Below, piece by piece: positions 23,073 through 36,100 of a stretch of 64,000 nt of DNA (the first letter of the stretch is position 1; every line of letters begins with the position of its first letter). The position numbers and the translations under genes are program-made. Source of the DNA: Rhea pennata (lineage: Eukaryota > Chordata > Aves > Rheiformes > Rheidae). The notes below the pieces were generated by a model. The model did no database searches, was not told the DNA's origin, and worked only from the letters and a program-made list of their open reading frames with translations. The stretch is from positions 5,905,001 to 5,969,000 of the forward strand of contig NC_084671.1 of the NCBI RefSeq assembly GCF_028389875.1. Reading direction: 5' to 3'.

Positions 23073-26000
23073 GTAAGTTCACCTACTCTTGTAAAACTCA
23101 TGAATCTCTTTCTGGTAACAAGTAAATATTTATCTTAGAATCCTGTTGTCTTTGTAAATGTGAATATTTGTCAAATCAAGTGTAAGTTAAATTTATAAGA
23201 GTAATTTAATTCAAACTGCTTTGATTTTTGTTCTTTTTAAAAAGTATGCAGTCTCTGGAAAATTAGAGCTATTGTGGAAATTTTCTGTCTCCTGTTTGAC
23301 CTTTGAGTATGTTGTTTTAAACTGTTGCAGCAGCTGAGGAGGAGCTTGAAAATCAAATATCATAAATTACTTTTTCGTTTGTTATTTTAACTCCAGCACA
23401 TACACACGTAGCGTATGGCTACCTAGTTTGCTGGCCATCCAGTAACATCTCAGAACTTTGCATGTAGGGTAATGGTGCATTGATAAGTTCCTATTTAAAA
23501 GCCCAAGTCTGCTTGTTCAGTAACAGCTTTTTGTTTAACAGGTTATGTCAGAACCTGTCAGAACTGTACCAGAAGAAAGGGGTTTTCGCTTCAAGTAATG
23601 AGCTGTAGGCCAGTATCTTGACAATTGTTAATAATAGACACTGCATTTTTTTTCCTAAAATATTGCTGCAAATCTTCATTGTGCTTCAGAAGTACAGAGC
23701 TTAGCTTTACCACAGAGCGCTGCTAATTTAAAGACATGGACCAGACAAATACTGGATGTTGCTTTGGAATATATTATCCTCAAGGAAGATTTTAAGGAGA
23801 AATTGGGGCGGGGGGAGCCTTATTTGTAGATGAAGACAGAGAAACATTGAGGTACTGACTTCACAGATACTTCATGGAGATACAATTTTATTGAATGTTA
23901 CCAAATTTAGAAGGTTTGAAAAGGTTCCTCCCCCACCACTATGTTTTATTTTATTTAGCATTTGTAGATCTGTTTGCTGGCTACTGTTTTGATTGTATGT
24001 CTATTTTACATGTTGGATGTTTTTTCATGGATTTCAAAGTCAGCAGTACCAAAAGCAGTCCAGATAAGTGGACCCATAAAATCGACACCTTTCAGAATAA
24101 ACTTCTCAAAAGTTAGTACTGCAGAAAGGCTTACAGTAACAGGTATTTTTACACTTAAGCCAGTCTGCAGTAAAGGATTTTAGCAGATCAGCCTCAGTAA
24201 AAGTCTGCAATATGGCATGCTTCCACATGCCGAATTTGCTGGAGATGCAGAAAAGTTCATGGCAGGGAGACTTCACCTCATCTGATAGACTGTGATGACA
24301 GTCTTTATTCTTGCAATGCCAATATAAGTAATAATAGTATAATGGCTACAATGGAGGAAATAGTCTTCTGTATTCATTCCCACAAGACCTTTCATGCTGT
24401 AGATGTTGTAGAGATACTGATTATCATTTCAGCTGGTTTTTGGTCTGTATACAGGAGCTTGAAAAGCATGAAAGATCTCATGGTCAGAAATCTACAGCCA
24501 TGAAACCAGAAGCAGTATTCTGGGAATGAATATGGAAGATTATTTCCCCTGTTAGATCCACAGTACTCTTGTTTGAACAGATTATGTTATTGAACAGGCC
24601 CAAATGAGAGGGGAGAATGGTTTCTGAAGTCTTCTGTTAAAGACCCACATAGTTTGTTCTTATAAAGCAGCATATGAAATTAGAACGATAGATAAATGCC
24701 ATGAAAATTTGAAAAAACATAAAATGATTAATTTTTTTTTCAATTCCCTTTTTTGGGGGGAGTGTTGGAGGAAGTGTCTTATAGGTATTCACCTGTGAGT
24801 CAAAAAGAAAGTCAAAAAGATTAAAAGAATATAATAGGACAGTGTTTGGAACAATACCTCTGTTCCCTTGTACTGAGGAAGTGCGAGTTGTTCAGTGGTC
24901 TTGTCTTTTCCTGTCTTTTTCTGTGGTGTGAGAGGTATTAGATACAGTATGTAGACATTACCTTTTCTTACACTCTTAGGCAAACAATTTTAGGATATTC
25001 TACTTGCTGTTCTGTCACCTTCTTCCCTTCTTTGTTGAGAAGCAGTAAATCCTCTGAAGTTTTGAGACATTTTTGAGGTTGTCTTGAAGGGTCCAAGAAG
25101 AACAGTTGCCCTTGGCCAAGCGTCTATTCCTTCCTCTCTTTTTGAGAGAAAAATAACAGATGGAAATAATAGCTTGTCTGTACAATGAGGCATAAAGCAA
25201 AAATGAGAAACTCCAATGTAATAATAATAAATTATTAATGAAATTGCCTTTCTCCTTAGCTCTAGGTTTACTCATCTCATGGTATGCTTTTACTCTCCAT
25301 GTTTTAAGAGTAGACAACGTAGGCCCTCACCTACTATTCTTAAAAAGTTAATTTCTTTCTCTGTGAAAATAAAAAAGCTGTAAGTAGTATATTTGGTAGT
25401 CATTGAGATTATCATCTTCTGTTGAGGTTTGGACTCTGCAGTGTAATATCTGCCTTCTCACTGAAACAACTCTTGCTAAATCTCTGGTGTTCTCTGTGCT
25501 GGCAGGTCCACATTCTCTTTGACTTTGCAACAGTTTCTGGTAATCACTCTGTACTATGACTTTGGCTTCTTCAGCTAATTCTTTGAGTTGGTTATTTTGC
25601 ATGAGGAAGTGCTCACAGTGTGTAGAGTTAATATCTCCTCTGAATACTTCTGTAAGTCCTAACTTTGCTTAAAAACTACTGGCTTAATGATCAGATGGAA
25701 ACTACTACCTATGCCTTTATATGGAACTGTCTTTCCACTGAATTATTTAACAGTTTTTCTTTCACTCACATGGCAAATCTTTTAAGAAATTTATGAAATA
25801 AAGGCTTTCTGGGAACGGAAAGGGTCTCTGGGTTATTAGTTTGCATAACGACCAGACCAGAGATTTTCTTTCTAATCCCCGATGGAAACTTTGAACATAG
25901 TCACAATACAAATTTGTATTATGACTATCTTCTCAGTTCTAGATAGATATTTTTATTTTTTTTCTTAACAGCTTGTATAGCTAGATTTGGAGAAAAAACA

Positions 26001-29000
26001 AGACTTTTTTTTTTCCTGTAGGCTTTTCAAACAGATTAAGTAGAAATAATTCAACTGCAGGTTTACTAACTTGGATCTGTTGCATCTGTATAATTAATTA
26101 AGAACATCTAAATTAAACAGATACTTGGGTAATGATATGTGTGTGTGTGTATACAAATATATATATATATTTAGAAATAAAAGCTTTCTCTTTGTTTAAT
26201 TAATCTGGATGATGGAGTCCTCATATGTTAGAAAAAGATTTCATGTTCATTTAGAATCACCTTTCATTTTCTTTCCTAAGTAAAATTTTAAAACTCTTTT
26301 GCAAAATACACGCTAATTAAGTAGACAAAGAAGTCATTTTCCATTTGAAATAGGTGGGAGTATAAAAATTTGAACTAATAACTTGAAAATACAGATCACC
26401 TGATCCATAATGTCATACAAAATTTCATATAAAAATGTGTTAAGATGTCAGTCCTAAAACATGGGAAAGATGTGATTCAGAAATTGTATAAGTTGAAATT
26501 GGGTTACCATATAGTAGCTGTGATAGAACTAGAAGAATTTATGTGCAGTATTTAGATTATTAGAATGAGCTGAATAAGCAGAAAGAAGTTGAAATGAGTT
26601 TCAAGATAAGACCATTTTTCTAGATACATTCACTTTATTCTTAATCTGTATTATTTAAACATTTGATTATGGTTTTATTATCTTGGAGCTTAGGTTCCTT
26701 GTACCCTTACTCATTTATATCCGTTTTTGAATTGATCTGAGGGACTACAGGGATGGAGTTAAATTTCATTTTCTTTGCTAGACTTGAATTTCCCAGACAG
26801 GAAATTTTCACCAGAATGTTGTAGGCTGTGGGATTTGCTCTCTGTCATGGTCAAACGGCAGTTGATTCTGCAGGGCTTGATATCAGCATCGTGGTTCTGG
26901 CTGGGTACTCGCTTGATGGCTAAAGAGGAAGTTCCATGACAGTTTCTTTCAGGGTGTGTAAATACAAACTTTCCTGATCATATATATGTCATAGTAGTGA
27001 AACTCATGAAGACGTTCAGATGTTAGATGAGGTTTTTGGTACAATGCGAATTTCTCTCTGTTATGTCATATTTAATCTACAGTATCAAGATCTCTTTATT
27101 GCTGTGATGGTATTTATTTTTAGAACTGTGAAGTGATTGGGGGGGAGGATTATTATTTTATTTTTTTATATATTTGATTAAAGAGTAATTCAAAAAGAAC
27201 AGATTGAAGAGGGTGATGCAAGCAACAGGAGTTTCTATGTCTGCCAAGGACTCTGCACTTTCTAGTACCCCAATTTGTTTGCACTTTGGACATATGTATT
27301 AATGTTATAGTTGTTATTCCATTGAGCAGGATTTATGCAGCTGTAAATAAAATGTAGCAGTCGTCTTATTAGTGTTATGTCTTTCTTTAGATGGATTCAC
27401 AACAGAGCCTAGAATTGTCACAGTGGTATCCAGTTATAAAGCAAGAAGCAGAAACTGCTACTCAACCACCCTCCTTTGTCCACCCCAGGTAACTGAATTT
27501 CCTGTGCAGAAATACGAACATTGTATATACAAGATAAATACTTCCAACTGTCTAAAGATGATTTCAACTTAAAAATGTACTTAAAACCTAAATTTTTATG
27601 AAAACTCTTTAAGAGATCGCACAAGTACAATTCAATCCTTTTTGTGTACTTTTTGTGTAAATATTAATGAATTGCTTATGAGTGATTTTTGGTCCTGCAC
27701 TCAAGGTGTGATATATGATTTTTTTGAGGAAGAAGTAAAACTAAAATATAATTACAATTTCCCTTTTCAGAATACAAATGGTAGAAGCTAATTTTTAATC
27801 CTTCCTATTGTAACTTATTGCATGCATGTGAAAAGCTTCACAGTGCCTAGCTGCCATGAGTGCAAATTAATTTCCTTTCAAAACAGACTTGTAAAAGCTA
27901 TTTGAAGACTTTATTCCACATTAGAACAATGGCTGCAGCTGAATTGTCAATTGATTAATTTCCTAGTTTTAGAAACCAAATGCATTTCCTTAGTGTAATA
28001 CACACTTTTCCCTTGCTGATGCAGACAACAGCAGTGTTTCTTGATCTACCATGTAGTTATGCATTTGCTATGTATGAGTGAGGTCAGACTCTTGGACAGC
28101 AGCATGCATCAAAGCAACACAGACACATCATATTAATTCTCATGCAAACATAAGTGATGGAGCTGCAGTGATGTTCCTTCAGTTTGCAATTTCTATCAGT
28201 GCTTTCCTTTAGAACCAGGAGAAAGGAAAGTATTGAAGACAGCGATGTTGGTCCCAGCACTGTTTTGTGATACTCATTATCTTGGCAGTGACCTTAAGAG
28301 GTTTGAATCCAGTCACCTTTTAATTTCAGTCTTTGCATTTAAATAAAGACTTTGTATGATTTTTTTACCTGTGATTTTTTTTAATCAGTCGTGTTAGAAA
28401 AATCCTTGTTTGATATCCTCAAAACTCTACATGATCTCTTCAGTAAAGGTTAAGTGGATCATTATGATTTCTTTTGCATAGGAAAAGCTTGGAAGGGAAG
28501 TACTTACTTTTCCTTGACACTTGTAGTGTTTGAAATCATGTTAAATTGAATTTACTCTTCTTTATCATTCATCATTTGCTATACCTTAGTTCTCATTCTT
28601 AAATTTACTGTTCTACTGTTTCAGTTACTACCTTTATATGTGTGATAAAGTGGTTGCCCCAAATGTGTCTCTTGCCTCACAATATAAAGAAGTTGCAAAA
28701 CCAGCAGTCAGATCAGAAGTAATTAAATCCTCACCTGGACAGTCAGAGAAACAGCTCAGTAATGGGAAGCACAAAAAAGGTGCTTCCTATCCAGAGCTGT
28801 CTCTTGAAGAACAGGAAAAAATGGACTTGAAAACTGGTGTGGAACAGCATAAACGTTTGGGTAAGTAGATGAATTATAATAGAAAATTATGTTGAAATCT
28901 TTTCAATTTTTATACTACATAATTAATTTTGGAAAGCTCAAGGTCAAATTAGTATTTTGTGATAATTTCCCTGTCACTTCAGTTTTTCAAAAATTCTTTT

Positions 29001-31263
29001 GGCCTTTGTATAGTGTTCAGTTTTCTTTGCATTTTTTCACTGTGAAGGTTTAATTTTCTGTGATTATTTTGCTGTCTTTTTCTTTTATCTGCAGATCCAC
29101 CTGTATCAACTAATTCCTTAAAAGTTGGCAAATCTGAACGTATTTCTTCCAAAATTACTAGAGACTCTAGCCGTGGTGAAGTACGTAATCGTGTACGAAC
29201 CTTGTCTCCAACTCTCATGAAGGACATCAGTTGTGAGGATGACAAGGGAAAGATAATGGAAGAAGTAATGAAAACCTACATTAAACAGCAAGAAAAACTA
29301 AATACCATTTTGCGGAGGAAACAACAGCTTCAAATGGTACAGTGGCAAACTGAATGAGTTTCATTTTTGTTGTTAGAAAACTGATGTTAGCTTTTTGGTT
29401 CTAGAATCATTATCACAGGTTGCTATCCCTTTACAACAACAAAACACCTAGGTATTTTGTCCACAGCTTGAATCCAGACACTGAATCTTTAATAATCCTT
29501 GTGCTTGTTAAATTAGAGCGCACTAATAATTGGTATCTTTTCAGTTTGTAACTTCTCTGTTCAAGCAGCTGCTCTTTTATTTTATCCAAATAAAAACTAC
29601 TACTTTTACTTGAAAATGTTTTCAAACACTTAAATATTTTTGTCAATACAGTTTGTTAAATCCTCTGAAATTTCTCAGTTTTCAAGATTTTAAAAGTGCT
29701 GACATCAGCACTCCAGGAAGGATCTTATTGCTGCCCCCTATGAAAAGAATACTGCCTTTCTATTTCTGTTTGATAACGCCCTCCTTTTAGGGAGATTTTG
29801 TTAGTCTTTTTAGTCATGGATGGCATTAGAAACTGTTGTTTGTTTGTGATTTTTGCCTGATTTCTGTGTTACATTAGCTAAGTAGTGCCCATGTTTCTTG
29901 CATTCATTGACAGACATAAAATACATTTTTTTTCGTTTTAACATTAAGTGGAGAATCAGTGAGCTTTGATAATGTCCCTGGACTGCTACTTTAAATTGTT
30001 CTGTTGTTGGAGGTAAAGCTCGTAGATAAGTTTAAAAAAAAAAATCCAACCTTTTAAAAGAGATCAAAATACTGGAGGAAGAAGAAATGCAACACAAATG
30101 AGGCCTTTTTTTCCTCACATTTATTCTTTTTTCTGATAATTCACTTATTCTTCAAAATCTGTTTTAATAAATCAGTACTGCTTTCTGTGTTTCACTTCTG
30201 GAAACTGTAAATTGGTTTCTGGAAATTCTGTGTATTTGAAAGTATAATTTCTTTATATTGAATTGAATGTTTGCAGCAGAATTTCTACTACACTGATACA
30301 CTGATGAATGTGCATGTTTTGGTCTCCTTGTTTCCAGATCTTCGGTTAAATTACAAAATCAGGTTTTGACCCTTTTGGTTCCAGAACCAAGGTGAATGTG
30401 ATTGTGATCTCTTTCTTGACAGGAGGTAGAGATGTTAAACAACTCTAGAGCAATGAGGGAACTTACTGAAGAGCAGCAGAATTTACAAAAAGAACTTGAA
30501 TGTTTGCAGACTGAGCATGCTCAAAGAATGGAGGAATTTTATTTTGAGCAGAGAGATCTGGAGAAGAAACTGGACCAAGTGATGAAACAAAAGTGTACCT
30601 GTGACTCCAATTTAGAAAAAGACAGAGAAGCTGAATATGCAGCGCAGGTGAGAAGTAAAAATTTGTTTCAAAACAAATTGTATTTATTGCGTTATTGAAT
30701 TGTGAAGCTATTCCTAACTACCCTTTAGAGTTCCAGCAACTGAACTTTTGTTGGAGTGTTCTCTGCCACCTTAAAGTTTCATTTTCTCCAGGTGTTCTTG
30801 TTTGATATCCTATAGACTAACACCAAAGTAGGTCACAGTGATAGTGTATTTATTTCCTTCTCCCTTGATTGATTCTGATGTAGAATGCAACTTACTGAAA
30901 CATTTCACCTGGTAAATATTACAGGATATTCAGATATCTGAATGATATTATTAATGAAATGTTAACCTTAAACATAGTTTGTTACATTCTTGCCATTTAA
31001 AACAAATGTGTTTAATAGTCTTGCACATATTAAGCAGTCTCATTTTAATTATAGAAATAAGCTATTCATTTTTTCCATTTTATGTTTAAAAAAAAACCCA
31101 CCTTTTTTGTCAGGTTTGTCCATACCTAGCTGCTCTTTATAGTCCTTGGTGTTAGAATCATCAATAATATTGAATGAAGCTCCTTCTGTGTTCTTGACTA
31201 AATGCTTTGATAGCCCTCTTAGGATAGGGAAAAAAAGAAAAAAATATATATAGAGAGAGAGAG

Positions 31264-31319
<56 letters not shown>

Positions 31320-33178
31320 GTATCATGTTGATCTCCCATTCCTGCCTCTTGGGTTCATAAGTCAAAATCTGTGGAGATACTTTTTTCTTTCACTGAGAAT
31401 TTTTAACATATACCATTGTTTTTTTTACGTTTGTGGTTATTTTTGCCATCCTAATAGGAAGAATCCAGTTAACATAAAATACAGTCTTGAGATGGCCCTT
31501 TTTAAAATCAGTTGCAGTTCTGATTAAATGCATTTTTTTAAAAAATAAACAATCTGAAACTTAAGTTCAGTAACGCTTTATGGTCATTTGCTCATAGTTT
31601 TATGTATTTCCTTTTCTTACTCTCTCAAAATAAGAAACAGGTAGTACTTGAGATACTAGTTTCTTCTTTATTTTTTATTTTCTGGGAGTAGGGCAGAGGC
31701 TAGCATCATAAATCCTCATGATTTAACTTCATGACATCCCACTCAATAGATTCCTAGCCTGTGCTGCCAGAAATAATCCTCTCTGACTAAGGTCTGATTT
31801 ACTAAACATCTGGTACAAGCCCTATCACTGCAAGTAACAACATGTTCTAATTTATGAAGATAATTGTGTACAGCATGTTTTATATGGCTTGTAGTTTACT
31901 TCCTTTAGAGGGTAAGAACCATAGACTGTTCTCCAAAGACATGGTTTGTTTATTTTGTTTGTTTTGAAGTTAGACTTAAACTAAATATGTTCCTTTCATG
32001 AAAGCTTACTCTCTTACTGACTGTGTTGTTCAGCTCTTCAGAAAAGTGCATTTGAACTTTTTTTCTCCATTTATCACATCTTACAATGGACTTTGGACCT
32101 TTGATTCCAAGCAGTTGTCAGAAGTACCCCTAGCTAAACCTGAAGTGCTGGCAACAGTAACTTCCCCATGCTATGTATACAGCATTTTAAAAAGCCATAT
32201 TCTGCTGTCTTCTTGAAGTAGTTGCCCAGACTACCCTCTGTCTGAGAGTTGTGGCCTGGGAGAAACCCTCTTGTACATTAAACACAATTAATAATGATAA
32301 TATGTGATTTGGATCTTGGTTAAATGTCTATTCTTCTTCTTAGACCTGCAGAAGATGCACTGAGTGTCTTTCCCCTTCTTCACTTTGTTGCATCGTCTAG
32401 TTTAATTGCTGCTTTTCACCTGACAATCATAATGGGGCAGTATAACCAGTACTGGAACCTTTCCTAATCGCTGGAAACCAAAGAACAACCAGAGACAGGT
32501 CTATATAGTATGCATCATGCTGAAACGTGCAGGCAGTGGGCATTATCATACTGTACCAGTTCACATTATCAAAGTAGTGGAGACAAAAGACTCATATTAA
32601 TAGCCTATTACTCTCTAAGAACTGCTTAAAAATTCCTGATTATACAAGTGAAGATGAAGGTGCATGGAATGTGGTGTTTCTTGAAAATCAACAGAGCAGT
32701 TCCTTTTCTACACCCAAGAGTTTTGCAGTTATCTACTACCACACTACTAAATGACACAAAAAATGCAAAGTTGCATAAACATAAAGCCATAATAAAACCG
32801 GAAGAATCAAAATTTTATATACATATTTAAACTCTTGGGTGTAGAAAATTAGCTGATCAGTTGATATATTTTTGTCTGATGCATAAGGTACCTACCAGTT
32901 GCTTATTGAAATTAATAGTTGACCTTTGCAAAATATCTTTGCTAACATTAAATTGATGTCTCTCTCCCTCTCTTTTCTTCTCTCCCCCTCTCTGTCATTC
33001 TGAATTATTTGTGCAGCTAGCAGAATTGAGACAGAGATTGGATCATGCAGAGGCAGATAGACAAGAGCTTCAAGATGAACTGAGACAAGAACGAGAGGCA
33101 AGAGAAAAGTTAGAGGTGATGATAAAGGAATTGAAGCTACAGATCTTGAAATCTTCAAAAAATGGAAAAGGAAAATAG
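21966..33178 (+). CDS. SKIL: SKIL, SnoN SMAD corepressor
   Basis: SnoN represses TGF-beta target genes by binding SMAD2/3 and SMAD4 and recruiting NCoR and HDAC in the nucleus; TGF-beta triggers its degradation and then its re-synthesis. Six coding exons join in phase: 21966-23072, 27391-27488, 28625-28860, 29095-29336, 30423-30647 and 33017-33178. They give 689 residues (human 684). The order is the R-SMAD-binding segment (about 90-121), Ski/Sno DHD domain (about 155-240), SAND-like zinc domain (about 255-350), a variable middle part, and a long coiled coil (about 536-685). The start [14 protein letters not shown] corresponds to the human start. The N-terminus and the middle differ most from human; the domains are nearly identical. 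Introns hold an AC microsatellite and an inverted-repeat element. Confidence 0.97.
27391..27488 (+). CDS. SKIL: SKIL exon: [12 protein letters not shown] segment
   Basis: Encodes residues 370-401 and two bases of 402, including [14 protein letters not shown], a conserved lysine-containing segment of the Ski/Sno family. The acceptor is TTCTTTAG and the donor GTAACT. An open frame in another register crosses it but is not coding. Confidence 0.94.
28625..28860 (+). CDS. SKIL: SKIL exon: [17 protein letters not shown]
   Basis: Encodes residues 402-480, starting [17 protein letters not shown], a family-conserved segment, then a diverged serine- and lysine-rich stretch, then [12 protein letters not shown], which is conserved again. 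In human part of this region is skipped in the SnoN2 isoform. The acceptor is TGTTTCAG and the donor GTAAGT. Confidence 0.95.
29095..29336 (+). CDS. SKIL: SKIL exon: variable linker and start of coiled coil
   Basis: Encodes residues 481-561. The first 50 are poorly conserved against human; from [20 protein letters not shown] the match is strong and begins the dimerising coiled coil. The acceptor is TATCTGCAG. The donor GTACAG is non-standard at position +4 but fits the frame and the protein match. Confidence 0.94.
30423..30647 (+). CDS. SKIL: SKIL exon: coiled coil
   Basis: Seventy-five codons from [20 protein letters not shown] to EAEYAAQ, rich in E, Q, K and L with heptad spacing. It mediates homodimers and SKI-SnoN heterodimers. 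The acceptor is TTGACAG and the donor GTGAGA. Confidence 0.96.
31251..31320. repeat. Compound GA/AC/TA microsatellite
   Basis: A short GA run, then about 24 uninterrupted AC units (31266-31314), then ATATATG, within a SKIL intron. Its length suggests it is variable between individuals. Confidence 0.95.
32704..32848. mobile_element. Inverted-repeat element, MITE-like
   Basis: The 20-base ends 32704-32723 (TTTTCTACACCCAAGAGTTT) and 32829-32848 are perfect inverted copies with 105 AT-rich bases between them. Short length, no coding capacity and perfect terminal inverted repeats are typical of non-autonomous DNA transposons. I do not recognise the family, and clear target-site duplications are not evident. 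It lies in the last SKIL intron, 169 bases before the final exon. Confidence 0.5.
33017..33178 (+). CDS. SKIL: SKIL last coding exon
   Basis: Encodes [20 protein letters not shown] and on to [10 protein letters not shown], then TAG. It completes the coiled coil with the repeated [14 protein letters not shown] type of pattern. The acceptor is TGTGCAG. The last few residues differ from human. Confidence 0.96.
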   Translation, partial: LAELRQRLDHAEADRQELQDELRQEREAREKLEVMIKELKLQILKSSKNGKGK

Positions 33179-36100
33179 AAAAAATTGGAAGAGGGAAATT
33201 TGACTCTGTCTTTCAAACAGGGTGTTTTGTTTTTAATGAATTTTGAGCAGTTTATCTGTGTAATAAGAAAAAGTATTCTTTACAGATTTCTAGTTCCCAG
33301 ACAAGTCCAGAGGAAGATATATATATATATAAATATATGGAGATAGAAACATAGGTATAACATTTTAGATTTTCCTAACCAATGGAAATCTGCATTTATT
33401 TGTACTGGTGTTTTTCCCAAACTATGAAAAATATGAAACTCTTTAAAATGATCAGTTTCTGTCTATTTCTAATGCAGTCTTGAGGGCTCTGTATCTTTTA
33501 AAAAAACAGCGTTGTATGTTAAAATATGTATGGTGATCTTTATTTTGCTATCAATTGCACATTCAGTTATAAAACTACATTAAAAAAATTTTTTTTTTAA
33601 TTCTTTGAGATCAAAAATAGTGTGAGTTTCAGTGAAAATTAATGTGTTCTTTCTCTCCCTGGAAAGCAAAGACAACTTTTCATTTGCAGAGTAATGTTCA
33701 AAATTGCCAGGATGATGAAAGATGATTGATCATCAGAAATGATTTACTAGCTTGATTTTTTTTCCTCACGTAATTTCCATTGTGTGAATTGTCAAGCTGG
33801 TCTTTTTCACTGTTTGCTATTTAACAACTCAGTATTGGTCTAAAGAGTTTTAGAACCACCATTTTGTTACCATGCTGGAAGAAGAAAACATTAGGCTTTT
33901 TTGCAAAGAGCAGCAATCAAAATGGAATCTTTTAAAATATTAAATTTAAATTTAAAATATTCTCTTACACTTTCTTCTGTGTAGCAAATATGAAAGAAAT
34001 ATTAACAAAAGGGTGGAGGTCTTCTTTCTAGACTGTGAAAGCCTTCTAGACTGTGAGAAAGCTTGGATAACAGTGTTTTTCAGATATTAATGTTCTCAAA
34101 AAATAATATTTAAAAAACATGGATTAGTTTATTTAATATCCCATGCCTCCACACTTCCAGCTTCTTGCTAACTTCTGGATTTTTCATCCATTGCATACAG
34201 CAAGCCTCAATTGACATTGTGGTAACTGTTTAGAAAAATCTAATTCTGAGAGATGGCACTTTGAAAATCATTTTGATAGTTCCTGTATTTGAATGGCATG
34301 GTAATATTACCATGATTTAAGAAATACAGCATGTTTGTTAAGCTATAATATTTGAAAATGTGTAACTGTACAGAATTTCTGTTTTGTATATATATAACAT
34401 TTACTTGAGTACTTCAGAAGTCTGGCTCCTGATGGGTTAAACGCATGACTACAAAGCTGGATGAAGAAACACATTTTTGCACTTCTCCAAAAAGTTTGAT
34501 ACAGCTGACAGATGTTAGCTGATTATGTCAATGATAAGAAATATTTTAATAGTCTTAATATTTCACTACATAATTTTAATCTGTGCTCTAGCTTCTGGTG
34601 TTTTTAAGGTATTTAAGATTGTTATTATCTTAAAAATTCAGTTAATTTTGGATGAAACCACTTGTAAAAGCTTAGTGTTGATTTTTATTCTGAACTAGTA
34701 AAACTGAAGACTTTGCGTTCTTTTTCTTTCCTCTTTCAGAGAGAATAACTGTATATACAAAGATAAAATTGCACAGATCTTAAATGAGAAACATGGTGAT
34801 TAATTAAAGATAAATGTCACGGAGTCATAGAATTTTCTTTTATAGCTCTGCATAATTTTATTTATGGACTGTGTTATATTTACACTGAGGATTGTATCAG
34901 ATTAGACAAAATATGAAACAAATTTTTGGGGGGTAAATCATTGCTTTTTTAAAAACAAGCCTATCTTCACAGCATAGTGATGGTTTGCAAGGAAAGGTTC
35001 TGAGTATAAATGATTCCTGTTGTGTATTCACCATTTGCTTTAAAAACACAATGAATGTTTTATTACAGTGATAACCAAAAACAGTGGCTATAGTAGAAAG
35101 CAATCTTGGTAAAAGCATGAATATTAGGCACTGGAGCTTGAAGTAGTCTAATATGATTGACAGAATTGAACTTGGGATTAGCTAGATTGGCAAGTAAAAA
35201 ACTGTTCTGGGAGACTTTAAGTTATGTAGTTTCACCCAGGTATCATCAAAGGATCAAAACATACGATTTCTAGTTAATTTTCAATACCTGTTTTGAACCA
35301 GACTCGTTCAATTGTCAGTGTAAAGCCAAACAGTCATTTAATATAGGTGAAATAACTGATTTGCCGCAGTATTTTTTATCTTAGCAGGTGAATGTACAGA
35401 CTCCTCACAGGATTATTTTATTAGAAAACTGTATGTTCAGTTTTCATTCAGATCTTGTCGAGCTTGTGATTTCAGCTAAAATTTTCCATTTTGCCACTGG
35501 TTGATGTTCACCAGTGCTAATCGCAGTGGAGTGCTAGTGTAGCCAGGGTTTCTGTGCCTTAGCCCGCACTTCAACCATCTGCCAACATCTGTTCTACTGG
35601 CTGCTGCAGCAGACCACAGGATGTACTTACAGTTTCACTGCTAAAAGAACTCAAGCACCTATAGCAAGTTTTAGTAATTCCAGCTGCAGATAAGGCCTCC
35701 TAATACTTTTAAAACACTTGGCTGAAAAAGCTAATTGAACATGTATTAAAAGGACTTACAAAGTAGCCCTGTAAATATTCCATATAATTATTCTAAGGTT
35801 AGAATGAATTTTAAATTATTGTAATGGTCTTAAAATTACTTTGAGGTTCTTTACACAAATAATTTTCAAATGTGTAGACTTAATTTTATACTGATTTTAA
35901 GTAATAATGTATACATAAATGTGCCATAGATTTTGTGCATCCACAGTCATTGAAAGATAGTTTTTTAGTAAATTGTAAATAATACTGTATAAGTTCTAGA
36001 ACAAATAGTTACGTTGACCTTTTTCCACTATCTTATACCCGTTGTTGAATGGTTTATTTTATGGCCTAATAAGAAAACTGGGAATGCACACTTAAGGACT

